The notes beneath the pieces were generated by a model. The model saw only the letters and a list, made by a program, of their open reading frames with translations, ran no database searches and was not told the origin of the DNA. This document shows, one piece after another, positions 1 through 13,380 of a stretch of DNA of 64,000 nt. Position numbers and translations under genes: made by a program. Source of the stretch: Tubiluchus corallicola (Eukaryota > Priapulida > Priapulimorpha > Priapulimorphida > Tubiluchidae); the NCBI GenBank assembly GCA_030141605.1, contig JAQGDQ010000051.1, positions 122,001 through 186,000 on the forward strand, read 5' to 3'. Position 1 is the stretch's first letter, and every line of letters begins with the position of its first letter.

Positions 1-1563
1 ACATTGTTTCAGGCAAATACTGCAGTTACTGAAAGCTTATTTCAATTTTTTTGTCAAAAATTGACTTTTAATTTTTCTAAGGTAGGCAACTGCATTTCAT
101 ATATAAGTTTATACGAAAATCCATTATTTGAGGAGTAGAAACCTACAAAAATTATAAATTATAACGTAATCGCTGTTTAGTGAGAGCAGTTTTTCTTGAA
201 CCCATGTAAAATGTAGCAAATGCTTATGGTCCTGAAGGAGCTAAATGTCCTTATTACTTTGTATCATACCTTAATTATGTCGAAAATAAATTATAATTTA
301 TTAAATTGGGGACAAAGTTATACCTAGGATGATGATCGGTTTACTAAATTACAGAAAAAAGCTATATGCATAGAGTCTGGTGCAAAGTACCTAGCACATA
401 CCGAACCCATTTTTAAAAAGCTTGTTTACTTAAACTGCTACATGTTGTGCTATGAGACAATTAAAACTTTATTTTGATTTATGTAATTAATTACTCCCTA
501 CTTACTTTTACTCTATACCTATTACTTGACGTACAGATTTTCACTGGTATATTTCTCACTATAAATATGTCCACATGTTCAGGAACATGGTTTTGCTGAA
601 AGAACATTTAAGTGCATTATTTATGCACTAGTGTCCAATACTACACAGTTAAGTATCAGTAAGGTTTTTACTAATTTTTACCGAGGATTAAAAAGTATAG
701 TAAAAATATCTTTTTGGACACATATTCGTTTTGTTGTAATATTATTGATTGTTATGTGTGTGAACTATACTCTTGAAATATTATGACAGTAATTGTAATC
801 ATTTTTAGCTCAGTAATCAGTTTCTGTAATAGACATAACTGCTAAATTGACATGTTTTTTCTTTGTGTAATAACACATGTAAAATAGTGCCATGGTCTCA
901 CATTTCATTATTATCTATACTTGTTATGTAACTCTGCAAAGGGTCACTTTACTTTGGGTGGCCTGTACATTATTCTGTGGTCTTTTCAACTTGAACAGGT
1001 CTCCCTGGACACATGTTAATTTGTTATGGCTGAAATAAATAAATAAACATCAAATATCATTACTCACTTCATGAAACATGAATAGCTTCAAGATTTTAAA
1101 GCAACAATTTCTGCCTAAAACACTTTAAATAAAAGCCGATATTAATGAGAGAAGATAATATAATAATCTTGTAATTATCTGCTAAAGATTGGTCATAGTT
1201 TCACTTAATTAAGCAATATTTCGAAGGAAGTATTTCTGTCCAGGAACTACGGCGTGAAAAGAATAGAGCCGAAGAAAGCTATTTTGCCGAATTTACAACA
1301 AAAGTGCAAATTGTTTTCGGGTATAATGCAGAAAATGCAGAAAAATTGCAAATTATTTTATTTTGTATCTTACAGTGGAGAGAGTTTTTTCATACATTAC
1401 ATTGCATTGGAAGAAGAGTGTAGTTTAAAGGGCTACATTCTTTAACATAACCGATTCTGTACTTATTTCAAAATGGTCGTCAGTGTTCTCAATTATAGTG
1501 AAAAAACTAACACTGGCTTTTAATTTGTTACTTGAAAGTGGACAAAAACAATTTTGTTTTCAG
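1..1563. other. intron of FRG1 (upstream part), no recognised exon
   Basis: AT-rich DNA before the first visible FRG1 exon. I looked for the preceding FRG1 segment (the GKYLG...GRSDAIG region of the trefoil) and did not find it on the plus strand, so this is read as intron. The open frames here are short and resemble nothing I know. Confidence 0.6.
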
Positions 1564-4500
1564 GGAAAGACAGCTCTCATGGGATGCAGCAGTTGTTTTG
1601 TTAGCTGTGATGAACAAGGTGATATTACTGCCAAGAGTCCTACAGCTAGTGATAGAGAATTTTTACAGGTAAAGTGTCTATGGAAATCACTGCAAAAAGT
1701 CCTTTTTACATTAGAAATTAACAACAGGTTGCATTAGTTGGTAAAAAATCTACAGTACTTTTTCTAGTTTTGTTTCTAGATGTAGGGGTGTCATTAGAAT
1801 AGCTGAGTGGTTATGACTTGTGCTTTGGATAAGACGCTAAGTATTACAACTCTAGAGATATCTGTTTCTGAATGGTTTCATTTTTTATACTGCTACTTGT
1901 TGCTCATACACATACAAATATGCCTAAGACACCTCTCAGAGATTTTTGCTTGTTAAGATGTTATGTTTTGGTCCAGCATATTCGCCTACATTAATAGGGG
2001 TCGTTCCACTGAAAGCTGGATTCCATTATGCAGAAGCTCAAAGTCTGTAAAGAAACACACATTTACACTGTATTGTTCCAAACTACTCGTTGCCATGGAC
2101 TTGGATTGTCGCCAAAGATATGGGGATCCAAGGGCAAATGGAGCAAGGCGATGTGTTATGAAAACACAGAAAGATGCAAGCCAAAAATCTGAATCACAGT
2201 ATTAACAAAGCTTTACATTTTCATCTAGTGTTGAAACTTAACAGGGGAAATAATTTTGTATGTGTCTTGTTCTGTGTAACTAGCAAGGCATTTGCCATAA
2301 TCCGATTTTTGGTGAGAGGCACGGAACTACTATATTTTAATATAATAGATACTATAGTTTAATAGTTAATATAATTTTACTTTATGAAATAACAGATTGT
2401 CAGTTGCATGGATTGTATAGTATGACTGTCTGGTATTTCTTATGTGCAATGTAGCAATACGGCAGTCGTACGTAAGTGTTGTGTGTTAGAGATGCTTTTT
2501 AATGTTTATAGTACATCATTGTTATGAATTCTTATGGTATAAATGAATTTTGTATAGAAAAAAACTTAATTACGTTAATTTTAACATTGCCTTTGGCAAA
2601 TGTTGACACAAGCAACAATGCCTTTAGCAAATGAAATTAGTGGTCAAATTCATTTCACCATAAGGTGCTTTATGACCCACTCAAAACGGATTGCAAGGAG
2701 CTTACTACAGATTATGGCTGATGGCTTATGATAGGCAAGCCGCAGTTTTCGGAATGCGACAAATTGAATATCTGCGTGACATGGACCATTGATTAGCATG
2801 TGTTCATTTTTCATGAAGGGGCCTTTTTCTCCTCACGGCTGACGCCTTACAGATTATGTCCAGCTCTGTGTGATATGGTTCTAATGAAGATCTAGAAATT
2901 TGTGCACCCATTCCAAGTAAAAAGTTGCGGACTAACTTGCATATGAAAACAAGCATGAAGTCTTTTTACTCATTTGAATGCTACTATTTTACTCGAGTGT
3001 CTGAAAAGATGTAAGTAGATCTTGACAATACTTGGAACACCCTTGAATTTCCAGTGTGGTGTTCAAGGTATATCAAGATATCAACTTCCAATCCACTTTC
3101 CGTCTGGGAGGTCGTGAGTCGATACTACGGCTGGGTCACACCAGAGACTTTAAGTATGATACCTGCTATTGCCGTGCCTAGCGCACAGTATTTAGGGGCA
3201 AAATTGGGGTAATAATAATCTCTGTTATGTAGTTGTAATTTGTTATTTACAGTTGATGATATAAGCCGCATGTCAGGCTTGTGTTGTCTGTTGAATTTAA
3301 AGCTGATGTTAAATTAAAGTTATTATTTTTATTACTTGTAGTGATTTGAAGTCACTTACTTTCTCTTTGCCATTTTGTTTATTTATTTATTTATTTTTGA
3401 ATGCAGATGTCATTTTGTCAGAGTGGAGCTAATTCTCTTGAATTTTTTTAAACTGCCAGAAGACACTAAAATTCATCATGATGCCTCTATTAGCATTGAT
3501 AAATATACATTAGTGTTGTTTATAATAAAAATGAAAGCATCATGCTGCATGTATGCAATAAACAGGAATAGGAGATTAATTGCTTTTATTTTATTTATGT
3601 ATTTGGTAGATTAGATCATCTGCTGAGAGAATAAAAAAGAAAAAAAGTGATGTGCCCGATGTTGACAAAGGAAATTTGAAAAAAGCTGAATTGAGTTATG
3701 TGTAAGTATTTCAGAAAACTGAATAAGATTTGTCTCTGAAAAATCTAGCTATGTTTCAATTTATGTTACACATTCTTCAAACATTTTATTGATCCCATTA
3801 AAATATCTTGTAAAACTAACAGTAACTTGTGAAGCATTTCAGAAACCAGAATTGTATTTATGATTAAAATATGTTCTAATGGGATAAGTTCAAGATAGTT
3901 GTTCTCTTTCATAATTATGTTAATTATATGCAGTATCTTTTGTTTTTGAAAAGAGAAATGAAAGCTGCTGTTTGGCAGATAATAGTGTATAATGTAAATT
4001 ACAGTTCTGGTGCACATTTTTGTAGCATTCCAAGCTCAAGCCATCACAGAGTATTACACTTCCTGCTCTTTACCTCTCAGTTTTCTTCTCCCACCAGACA
4101 GATAGAATATTATAAATGAAAGAAAGCAATAGTAAATTAGGAAGTCTAAAAGAATTTTGCACAGCCAGTGGGACTGATACCCAAGGCCTTCTGCTTTCTA
4201 GACAGCTATGATAACCACATGCCATTAGTCTGCTCATGGGTTACTGAATCTCTGTCCACCTCCAAGTTGATATATGTGGAAAATATCAATCTCTAAATGT
4301 AAAATAAAGCGTATCTTAGTTATATTTTACAATTGGTTGTTTCACACATAATGAAGTTCTAGATTGGAGTTCTAGTCCTTTCCATAGATCTGCCACTTTA
4401 AGCCATATTCTTTCACCATGAAGATTAGAACAAGTGCATAATTATAAAGTTTTTTTTTAATGATTTTAAATTGTATGGCCTTTATACTTGTAGCATCTTT

Positions 4501-5773
4501 GATGGCTAATCCTAGCATACATTATAGAAAGCATGGTTTGTTTAATAATATGTCACTTAATGACGCTCTATGCTGAAATACATTAGCATTCACTTCGTGA
4601 AGCGAAGACTTAAGTCACTTACCTAGTATTTTCTTCAGATAATTAAACCTACTTTTATTTGGTATTTTTTGTGATTTTTTTTGTAGAAAAATGTTTCAAA
4701 GTTTTCAAGACAGGAAGCTTCGCATTAGTGAGGAAGACAGAAAAGAGCTAAAAAATGCCCGTGCAAAAGGCAACCTTCACGAGAAACTACTTGATAGGTA
4801 AGAGAATTTTTTTTGAAGAGTTGAGTCTAACTGGTTTGGTGTGAAAGTTGCACAGGTTGAAAAATGGAAGATATTTAGATGTTTAGCTCCATATTGTAAT
4901 ATTTGGAGTGTTCAAGAAAAAAAGAAATGATGAGTTTAATATTTACTAAGTGCACTTGTTGTTTTAAAAAACTAACAAAAAAGAACTGCTAGAAAACAAC
5001 AAATTCATGCATAACTTGTTGACATATTAGAACTTTTGTTTAGTGACTTTTATTTCAATTTATCCAGTATAGGACAATGAAGATTAAAAAAGGCATACTA
5101 CTGTTTTAATTTTTCTTCACTGCAAATAAGGAAACCCACGAACATGTGTTTTGCAGTTGGTATCAAAATGAAAATATTCTTACGATTAGGTCTGTGATTA
5201 TTTGCAATTTTAGTAGAAAGCTAATTAGCAAAATTCTATTCACTCTTCATGTTTACATTGTCATGTTACTCTATGTTATCTGTGCAGTTTGATTTCTGAA
5301 TTCGACACTTGGTATTGATACCTTGGTGTACTTGATGCGTATGACACTAGTGAAACAGGAACTTAGCTCCTTACCAAAGATAATCCTCTCAGAAGCATCA
5401 CTACCTAGCAGAGGTATCTTAGAAATGTTCTGATGTGTGCAAATCTTTCTCAGTTTAGATATATAATCTTGCATTTTGGCAGGTGAGACAGTCCAGTTTT
5501 CTTAGCACTTATCCATCCATCATTCTAAGTGTGCCTGTATTACTTAAGCTCACGGTCAGGGCACACACCTTGACCACTTAGATGTTCATTTTATCTTATT
5601 ATATGATAAAGTTTGATTTGTTACTTTGTAAAGCAAATTGAGTATGAAAATGAGGAACATTTAAATTTGGTTGCATTCTGAAAATAATATGTATTGTATT
5701 AGGCAAATGATTTACTGTGAGTTGTTTTTTTTATAGGCGGGAGAAGATGAAAGCAGACAGGTACTGCAAATAA
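1564..5773 (+). CDS. FRG1: FRG1 homologue, 3' part only (four last coding exons)
   Basis: Exons seen: 1564-1668, 3610-3701, 4687-4797 and 5737-5773 (stop TAA 5771-5773). Each is bounded by AG/GT and the phases join (0, 2, 2). The joined product follows human FRG1 closely. It starts in the last part of the beta-trefoil (fascin-like) domain, with the motif [15 protein letters not shown], continues with a lysine-rich stretch ([15 protein letters not shown]), and then the conserved tail [19 protein letters not shown] and [11 protein letters not shown] at the end. FRG1 is a nucleolar/Cajal-body and actin-bundling protein associated with spliceosomes; that role comes from the family, not from this DNA. 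The 5' exons (N-terminal basic region and most of the trefoil) are not found in 1-1563, so the gene begins before the window. No frame breaks are seen. I am confident of the identity; the exact 3' end is less sure. Confidence 0.93.
1669..3609. other. FRG1 intron, nothing recognised
   Basis: Intron between the first two visible FRG1 exons, with donor GTAAAG and an acceptor after a pyrimidine/TA-rich run. It contains a tRNA A-box-like string (TAGCTGAGTGGTTA near 1800) without a convincing B-box. I see no other gene. Confidence 0.6.
4168..4230 (-). repeat. tRNA-derived SINE-like remnant (in FRG1 intron)
   Basis: On the minus strand an A-box-like TGGCATGTGGTTATCA (4209-4224) is followed about 45 nt later by a B-box-like GGGTATCAGTCCC (4170-4182). 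In between lies AAGCAGAAGG, which also occurs at the same place in the tRNA-like block at 48.98-49.05 kb. No closed acceptor stem is visible, so this is a SINE or tRNA pseudogene rather than a working tRNA. Confidence 0.4.
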
Positions 5774-6476
5774 GTGAATTTTCAAATAAGTGGTTATTTG
5801 ATGAAGTGGTTATTTATCTAAATGCTCATGAAAGTAGAACCAATACAGGTGAACAATATTGTCATTAACTATGACATGCTATAACAGGTGGCCTTGAACA
5901 AGTATTTTATTAACTGCCAGTGTGCAGTACTGTCGCAAGGGTAACAACCGACTAAAATCTTAAAAGAACAAAGGTGTGTTCAATGTGATGATGAATAGTT
6001 GAAATGTGGATTTGACTGACTGACTTTTAGTCCGTAAACAAAAATGTACTGTAATGAGTTTGTGTAGTTTGTGCAACAGCAGTCATTGCCTTTACTTGGA
6101 CTAACTGTAAATTCAACCAGCAGATTGTGCATTTGTGGACTGATGTCCCTTGTGTTTGTATTGCTGGCCAGGTGAACAGTATGTTGCCTAAATGAAATGA
6201 AATGGACGCATCGATTCGAATACGTACCCTCCAGCTAGACTGACTATAATTTTTTGTAGTTAAGCAACAATATTATAGGGGCATTTTGTTAGATTTGTTC
6301 TAATGTGACATTTTCATATATATATGGTAATCACTGATCAGTATGCTGAACTTTATATACATAAGCTTCATTTGTCCAGTGTGCTTGTACGCTGTAATAT
6401 GTTTATGTTGTAGTCTTAGGAAAGCTCCCACAAATCCCTAAAATTATATAATTACATTATATAGTAGGTTTCCCAA

Positions 6477-6482
6477 AATAAA
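6477..6482 (+). other. candidate FRG1 polyadenylation signal
   Basis: AATAAA about 700 nt after the FRG1 stop codon. A second AATAAA is at 6815-6820. Which one is used cannot be told from sequence alone. The stretch 5774-6840 is taken as FRG1 3' UTR and flank. Confidence 0.35.
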
Positions 6483-6840
6483 ATTTTTTTATTTTACTAC
6501 ATTTTTAATTTTGTTGTTTACATTATGTTTACACCATATTGTTAGGATTAACCTTAAATTAGACTTCTGCTGCAATTCTTTTTATGCCTGCATCTAGAAT
6601 TCTAGCTATTACGATCTTGGCCTATATGTTAACTAAAATTATTTTGTTAGAACTCACTTCTTAAATCTGTAAATGGTTTCCCTCTTGTTCTTGTTTACAG
6701 AACATTCCTATTTTTAGAGTATTGTGTGGCGTTCTCTCATGTCTATGCTTACTGCAAATGCTGTCTGTGTAATTTAACAAAAATATGTAATGTAACTTGT
6801 GGCACATTACCTACAATAAATTATTTTAAAGATACACTTG

Positions 6841-8394
6841 TTCATGTTCATTCAGACATTTAAATACTATTATGCTGAAGTTACAATTACAACCCTCATT
6901 ACTGTATGTGTCCCATCATCACTGTTACGAATCACCAATACCATGTACAATGGTTATTATTACAAAACGTAATATACGTGATGGAAATGATGAAATTAAT
7001 GGATCTCTTTTATAATTTTGCGAGTAGACAGTAAATTCAATTTCATTTATTTGTCTCTTTCATATCGTAACATTTGCAGGTACAGCATTGTAATTTCAAT
7101 AATGTTTAACAGAAAGGGTGTGCTTCGGTTCCTGTTTATGTGCTCACAAAAACTATACAGTCATCAAGTTAAGCCTTACGGCTATCAAGACAAGTGAGAA
7201 AGGAGTGAAAGGACTTTTGAAAGTGTGCAACAGCTCAGTTACAAAATATTAATGTGCCACAGATAACTAAGCGGTGGATATTAGTTGATTTTTTTTATTC
7301 TTAATGTCGTCAAGAAGTGAGTCCTGTAACAGCTAGATTGTGCTTTACAATTTATAATGTCACTTGTCATGTTAAATTTTTACATGTGATAGCTAGTTTT
7401 GCGTTTGACCTGCGCTGGTGAACAATGATGAAAGTCACTTTATTTCGCTGAAAAATGTGTGTAAATTTATGTAACACACAAATCCAGGGACGGTATTGTT
7501 AACTATACATGGTGTCAAATAAACTTGAACTGAATTGAATCGATGCTTTTACCATGTGTCTGGTGACATTGCTACGTTTGCGCCCGTTTGGGATTATAAA
7601 TTAACTAGCTTACGTAGCGGTAGTACTAAGCTAGTACACGCTTTAATTAGGATTAGCCCGGTTAGCTCTAATTTTTGAATAAAGCTTGATAGTTTGATTT
7701 AGCTTAGTTTCTTTCTGATTGGAATCAATTGTTAACGTCAACATTTTCCAGTTTAGCTGTTTTGAGCTTTTGGAATTAGGGATTAAAATTTTTACGCTTG
7801 ACGTCTGGTTGAGCTTGGCAGTAAGAAGTCTAATTATGACAATATGAAATAGACATCTGAACCGAGGAATCAATTATGGTCGAAAATTGGTGATTCTTAT
7901 TACAGTCTGATCGCTAAATCAGTGAATGGACCATCGAGTTAAGGAGGAAAAGCGACGCCAGGCTAATGATGAATCGTCTAGAATCTCAAGCTGTGAGTAA
8001 CAATTATAAAATTAATGCTTGCATTTTGGGTTATTGAATTCTGTGGTCTGCACACTGGACCCCAGCAATTAAAATGCAAAAAGGCTGTTAAAAACAGGAC
8101 CTGCTGTATATATGTGGTGCCTCAAAAATCGCTGTGAACTAGATCTTCTACATTTTTTAACAAATAAAGGAAAATGTTCAAGTCATTGAATCTATACCAT
8201 TGAATGGTTCAGGAATGCTAGCCTATGGTGGCATTGAGCGCGCCACTCTCATTGCACTTATATTTATCTTACATAATGTTATCTGAACTTATTCATGTAT
8301 TCTCTTCATGAACTAATCACACAATGACTAAAGAAATATTTCTGTATGTTAATTTTAACTTTGAGACAAGAAATCTTATCAGGGTGTCCCTAAA
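6841..8394. other. intergenic DNA, nothing recognised
   Basis: AT-rich sequence with only short chance open frames. The one at 7643-7873 on the minus strand resembles no family I know. Confidence 0.5.
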
Positions 8395-8660
8395 GCTGAG
8401 GAAAAGTTTAGAAAATGAATCAGTTGGCTGCAGTTTATAACTTCGACACAAACCACTCTATCAATAATCGTATGTGACTTATCGGAGGTATAATGCACAC
8501 TTAGCAGGCTTCATTTGCAAGAGCCACTGATCAGATCATATTTGAACAGAGTCAAAGTCAATCTGAAGTACTGCACAGTCGATTTCTCTATAAATAATTT
8601 AATGTCATCCATAAACATTTTTATATTGGAAGAAACATACTGGAAATTGGTATAGATGAA
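8395..8660 (-). pseudogene. decayed non-LTR retrotransposon reverse transcriptase fragment
   Basis: Read on the minus strand, 8600-8622 gives KMFMDDIKLF, the catalytic xxDD box context of LINE reverse transcriptases (usually F/YADD/YVDD-IKLF). After a frame change comes QIDFDSVQI-stop-SDQWLLQMKPAKC, matching the usual LINE text in which a long helix leads to W...L..NP.KC. Stops and at least one frameshift interrupt it, so it is a dead fragment of a Jockey/CR1-type element. The borders are approximate. Confidence 0.5.
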
Positions 8661-11236
8661 CTAAAATCTTGGGCGAGTCTTTTAGCTATATTGGACGAAA
8701 ATCTGTAAGGAACTGCTGCACTAGTGGGCTTTGCTATTTTCATTTGCTTCTACAGAGTCCTCAAGAGCCTAGAGACCAATCAAATGGCAAGTCAGGCGTC
8801 TTGCACTGAGAATTTCTCATAGCCAATGAATAGTGAGAGACGGCTGTGGCTTGTTGAAGAACTACATCGTTAAATGTGAGAGAATGGTGTGGTCCATGTG
8901 GTGCTCTGAATTTCTGCTGAACTTCAGTTGGTGATTGAAGGACTTCGTGCCAGGCTGATTTTGCATCCTCTTTTCTAATGTTACTATTGTTGCCATAGCA
9001 ATGGAGTTTTAGGCAAAAAATATTTAAAAAGAATTCAAAAACTCCTTTATATTCATGTAAGAGCTTGGTGAGATTTTAAAGGAATATTAGAAATCTAAGT
9101 GTATTTGACTTTTGAGACCTAGGCATATCTCTGGGCATACAGATTGTAGTGATGGCCGATCAACATTTTTAGGTGCTGAGTCGATCTGCTGCATCTATTT
9201 GGATGGTGCCTTTGAGCATGGGATCTCATCAAAAAAGCTAGTGAATGAAATATGGTTGTTGCATGCAAATCAGACCATAGTTTTGCGGATTGTGGATAGT
9301 GAATTATGTGTTGATACGTGGACTGCAGATTTTTAATGCCTAAATTTTATGCAAAATCGCGCACTTGTGTAAAATAAATTTTCAAGTGTTTGCACAAAGA
9401 GTTCACCCAATTTCAGTTCATTAAGCATTCCCTTTTGCGTTAAAAGGCTTGTTGCCACATTAAATACCTTTCATCACTAGTTTATTTTAAGATGTCCTTA
9501 TCCCCTCTTGCTTTTTGCTGCTTCCTGATATTTTACCTGGAAATTCCCAGACACAAAACATTCCCAGACGCAGAATTGGGTCTGGCTAGTAATTTACTAG
9601 TGATTCTCGATTATAACTCCTAGATTTCATAACCATTTTTAGCAATAGCGCACACATAGCAAGCCTCATTAATTTATTGCCAACATTTTTGCAGATATTG
9701 CGGATATGCAGATATTCAAATTTCACCCAATCCGCGGTTTTGCAGATGCGGATATGTACAGTTGCAGATTTTGTGGTCGCGGAAAAACGAGAAAGTGATA
9801 ATCGCGTAATTCTGGTGAAAACATTTTTGCTGTAGCAATATGTTAAACATTTCAAAATTTTTACTTTAAGGTTTAAATATTTTATTTTTACATGTTCTTA
9901 TCAAGTCAACAATTTTTATGGCCAGATTGGCTCAACAGTTTACTGAACCGATCAATGATTTAATGAGGAGCAGATTAGAACTTATTCACCGATCACAACC
10001 GAACACCGCAGTTTGGTCACCGATCACTGATCAGCTCACCCCATCACTAATAGATTGCTGGTGGCCTTGTGGTGGGATCAGAATCTAGCTCATTGATGAA
10101 GTAAAAATAATGTGGATATTAGTTTATTAGCTCTATTACTAATTAAAACAAAAATAACAAGTGAAGAACATAACACCACAAGAACAGCATCCAGGTTCCA
10201 TATATTGTGGAGAGAGGAGGACCGCCTTTTGCTCACGCGTGGTATAATACTCATTATCAAGCATATCTTAATCGTAATATTCTATATGATAAAAGTGTAA
10301 ACGGGCAGAGTTGCATTAGCTGTATTTGGATGAGTATATGTCTTTCCTCAATGAGATAATAGTCAGATGTTTATGTCATGAAATCGTTCAGATGCAATGT
10401 GATTGCTTAATTGATCTGTTTAGGTTGACAATAAAATATTTCTATTTCTGTCTAGTTGCCCGGGTAATTATTTTTACTGCACACCAGACCGGGAAATTTA
10501 TAATTTTTCTGTATGTTCATATATTATTAACTGACTGAGTCATATAAAAGCATATTTTTAATTTAAAATGTAAAACAATAATTGTTGTAACATTGTTGTT
10601 TCGGAGAGAGTGCAGCCAAATTTCTCTGCAGCTGACTCTCGCCATTTCTCATGAGGTTGGCATTTGCACCTAGCTGTTTGCTGCTTGTACCATAATAATT
10701 GGAATATACAATAATATTGTACATACAGTACAAAAATAGACTACTGTATATACATGATAATTGACAATTATACAATAATTTAGTGAAGTGAAACAAAAAA
10801 ACTGAAAAGACAAAGCATGAAAAAATGTGCACTGAAAAAATTTGAACATTCATGTTAACCAGTGGGATAAACAAATTTTGATTTCAACTGAATTTAAATA
10901 TTCCACGATTCAGCTTTAAATAAAACTTCAAAAAAAATTTGAAGAAAATTTCCTCCCTTCTTATGGATATTTTTGAGCTCTTGAGATAAGATAGAAACAA
11001 AAATTTCGTGTGGCTGACCTTATATTGTGATAAGGATAAATGATAATACCTAAAGTTAGTATAGAGGTCAACAGTTAACATCAGCTTGAAAATGTTTCCG
11101 CAATTGGTGAATGGTGATAACAAATAGCTTATATAATTAATAGTGATTATTGTTACCCGAATTTTGCTTCGATTAATCCACGTGTTTGATGAAGGAACCA
11201 ATGGGTACCATTTTTTAGTCTTCATGACTTGGTTAT
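8661..11236. other. intergenic DNA, nothing recognised
   Basis: Contains short open frames (for example 9112-9336 plus, 10563-10874 minus) without recognisable domains or start context. Around 9.68-9.76 kb there is a local cluster of GCGGATATxx/GCAGATxx near-repeats. No gene is supported. Confidence 0.45.
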
Positions 11237-11296
11237 GGAATTGAACCCACAACTTATCGCATAGAAAGCAAGCATATTACCTCAGAGCTATTCCTG
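11237..11296 (-). repeat. tRNA-derived SINE-like remnant
   Basis: On the minus strand, A-box-like TAGCTCTGAGGTAATA (11275-11290) and B-box GGGTTCAATTCC (11237-11248) are spaced as in a tRNA gene. No paired acceptor stem is seen. It lies inside a longer chance open frame and is best read as a SINE head. Confidence 0.4.
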
Positions 11297-12230
11297 AGTT
11301 ACAGAGTTAGGCCAAATCTATCTAAGCTATCCGTTTTGTTTGTCTAAAATTCAGAAGTATTTTTAAATCTAGTAATCTAGATTTGCTTTTGTAAGCAATT
11401 TGTAATATCAGGAAATTGCTGATAATAATTAAAAACAAATAATTTGTCTCACTGAATCTAACTTAATTAACACTTTGTTATATGTAGAAAGTTCTTTTGT
11501 AAATCAATTGTGTATTTTACTTGTTGGTTAATAAACAATTTTCTGAACGTTGCTAAGCATGCTTCATTGAGTTGTCATTTTCTCTGCCGCATGATGTTCA
11601 CAACACAAAGATTTAACCCTTCATATTAATCAGCAACAATCTTGCACATACTAACCTGGACTTCTGAAGTGTGTTACTGGTTAGTCATCCGCTCTAATGC
11701 GTGTCACATATTTATTTAAATGACAAGGATGCTATGTTTTTCTGTAATTGAATCTAACTTATAGAGCTCAGACTAGGCCACCACGGCAAGGGTAGATCAA
11801 TAGCTGTTGATATCTCTCCTCGCCAAGGATTTTGATTTTAAAGGCACTGGCATTTTAAGGTCTATACTCCACAAACTTTAATGGAATGGCATAGGTGGCA
11901 ATATTCTGTCTATTATGTCATCATAAGAATAGCAATGCATTAGTTTTTCAGACTTTTGTGAAACCCCACTACCTGAGAAGCCAGCACAATTAAGCCCGTG
12001 TAAGTCATAATGTCTGTGACTCTTTGCGTTGGATTTGTTTGAAGCGAGAGAAATTTTGTATAACTCAAGAGGAGGACTGCTCCGTCACACATACAGCAGC
12101 AACGTAAAAAGATAACTGGTTCGCTCAGTCACGAAAAATTAACCACCGCTTCCTTCTTCGCTTTTACGCACCTGCGCACTAAGCCTAAAACAACCGGATG
12201 GCCTAAAAGTAACGTTACGCTACAAGATCA

Positions 12231-12337
12231 AAAAGTGAGAGGAGAGGAGAGAAGAGATGAGAGGAGATAAGGGAAGGGAGGGAAAGGGAGGAAGAGAAAG
12301 GGGAGCGAAGAGGAGACGGAAAAACAAGAGAAGAGAT
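12231..12337 (+). repeat. purine (GA-rich) tract
   Basis: About 105 nt that are almost pure A/G on the plus strand, with GAGGAGAGGAGAGAAGAG-type irregular repeats. Such mirror-like purine runs can form triplex (H-DNA) structures. No coding sense is seen. Confidence 0.7.
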
Positions 12338-12849
12338 GCCATATTTAAAGTATTTTCATGTGATACGATTTTGAAATGAATGACACAATCATTCGTTGAG
12401 TTACGATATTTCTGAAGGTGTCATAAAGTTACGCCTGCTGTTAAGATAAAATTTTGTTTAATAAATTCCGTCTTCTCACTAAGTGTGCGCAAAGTGACAC
12501 GCGACTAAATGTGACTTAAAACGTCCATTTAGATTCGGCTTAACTTTCCTAGTCGCGTGGAAGCTAGTCGCGACTAAGGTACGACAAAGGCGATAAGAGA
12601 GGTGCATAAATTACAGACAAACATTTCCGGGCGCGTAAATCTCCAAGGAACCCGTCATAATTTTATTTATTTTTATTTAACACGTAATCTTTATTTAAAA
12701 CAAAAATATTAAAATAAAAAATATTTACAGGAGAGTATAAAATGTGAAAGGAGGATAAAACATATATACAGCAAAGAAAAAAATTTTACAGATAAAAGGT
12801 TACTGATTAAAGCACAAAGAACCAAGGCTACTTACAAGTGCCTGTTAAA

Positions 12850-13380
12850 AGATAAATGATCATTGAGATTTAGACCTTTTAAACGGTTTTTAAAAAGTTT
12901 GCTGCTCCTAAGCACAGACCAAGAGGCACCGCCGATAGACTAGAAGTTCATTCCAGATTTTAATTATTCTGTTAGAGTAAAAAAATGAAGCGGTCAAGTC
13001 GGCAGTGAATAGGTTGTAACTTTAAGCGGTTACATTAGATAAAAGTGCTTTGCTAAAAAATGCATCTTTGCCTATAGCGCTGACTGCACCTTCTCCATGT
13101 AACATTGTATAATGTCATTTTCAGATCACAGTTCGACGAAGTTTACGTGGCTCAACATTTAAAAAGTGCTAATTGATCAGGGTATGACATGCTACCAAGA
13201 TTGACCTAGCGAATAGCCTGGGAGTAAAGTACTGTGTGGGTACGCTGCGGTACATGAATCTGCGCCGTAAGACGTGTTGCGTTTGATTTAGAACATATGC
13301 TTTTTGTACTTCTATTAGTACTGGAATACTGCCCAGGATCCATGTGGTGCAGCTGGTGCTATTATTGTTTCTCTTAACTG
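12850..13380 (-). pseudogene. decayed LINE ORF2 C-terminal fragment
   Basis: On the minus strand one reads, with frame changes, RKLRRTVI...YTMLHGEG, then SFFYSNRIIKIWNELL, then LFKNRLKGLNLN. These are the standard C-terminal landmarks of Jockey/CR1-type LINE ORF2 proteins: RRLRGDLI..YKIL, FFSNRVV..WN.LP and FKNRLDK. Several stops and frameshifts make it non-functional. Sequence continuing to about 12650 may be its 3' tail. The 5' border is uncertain. Confidence 0.55.

Noticed and set aside
1797-1865. Possible tRNA gene in FRG1 intron (TAGCTGAGTGGTTA)
   Set aside because: Good A-box but no acceptable B-box at the right distance and no cloverleaf pairing.
12480-12600. GTCGCGACTA-type motifs reminiscent of Harbinger-like terminal repeats
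   Set aside because: Only short matches; no paired terminal repeats or target duplications seen.
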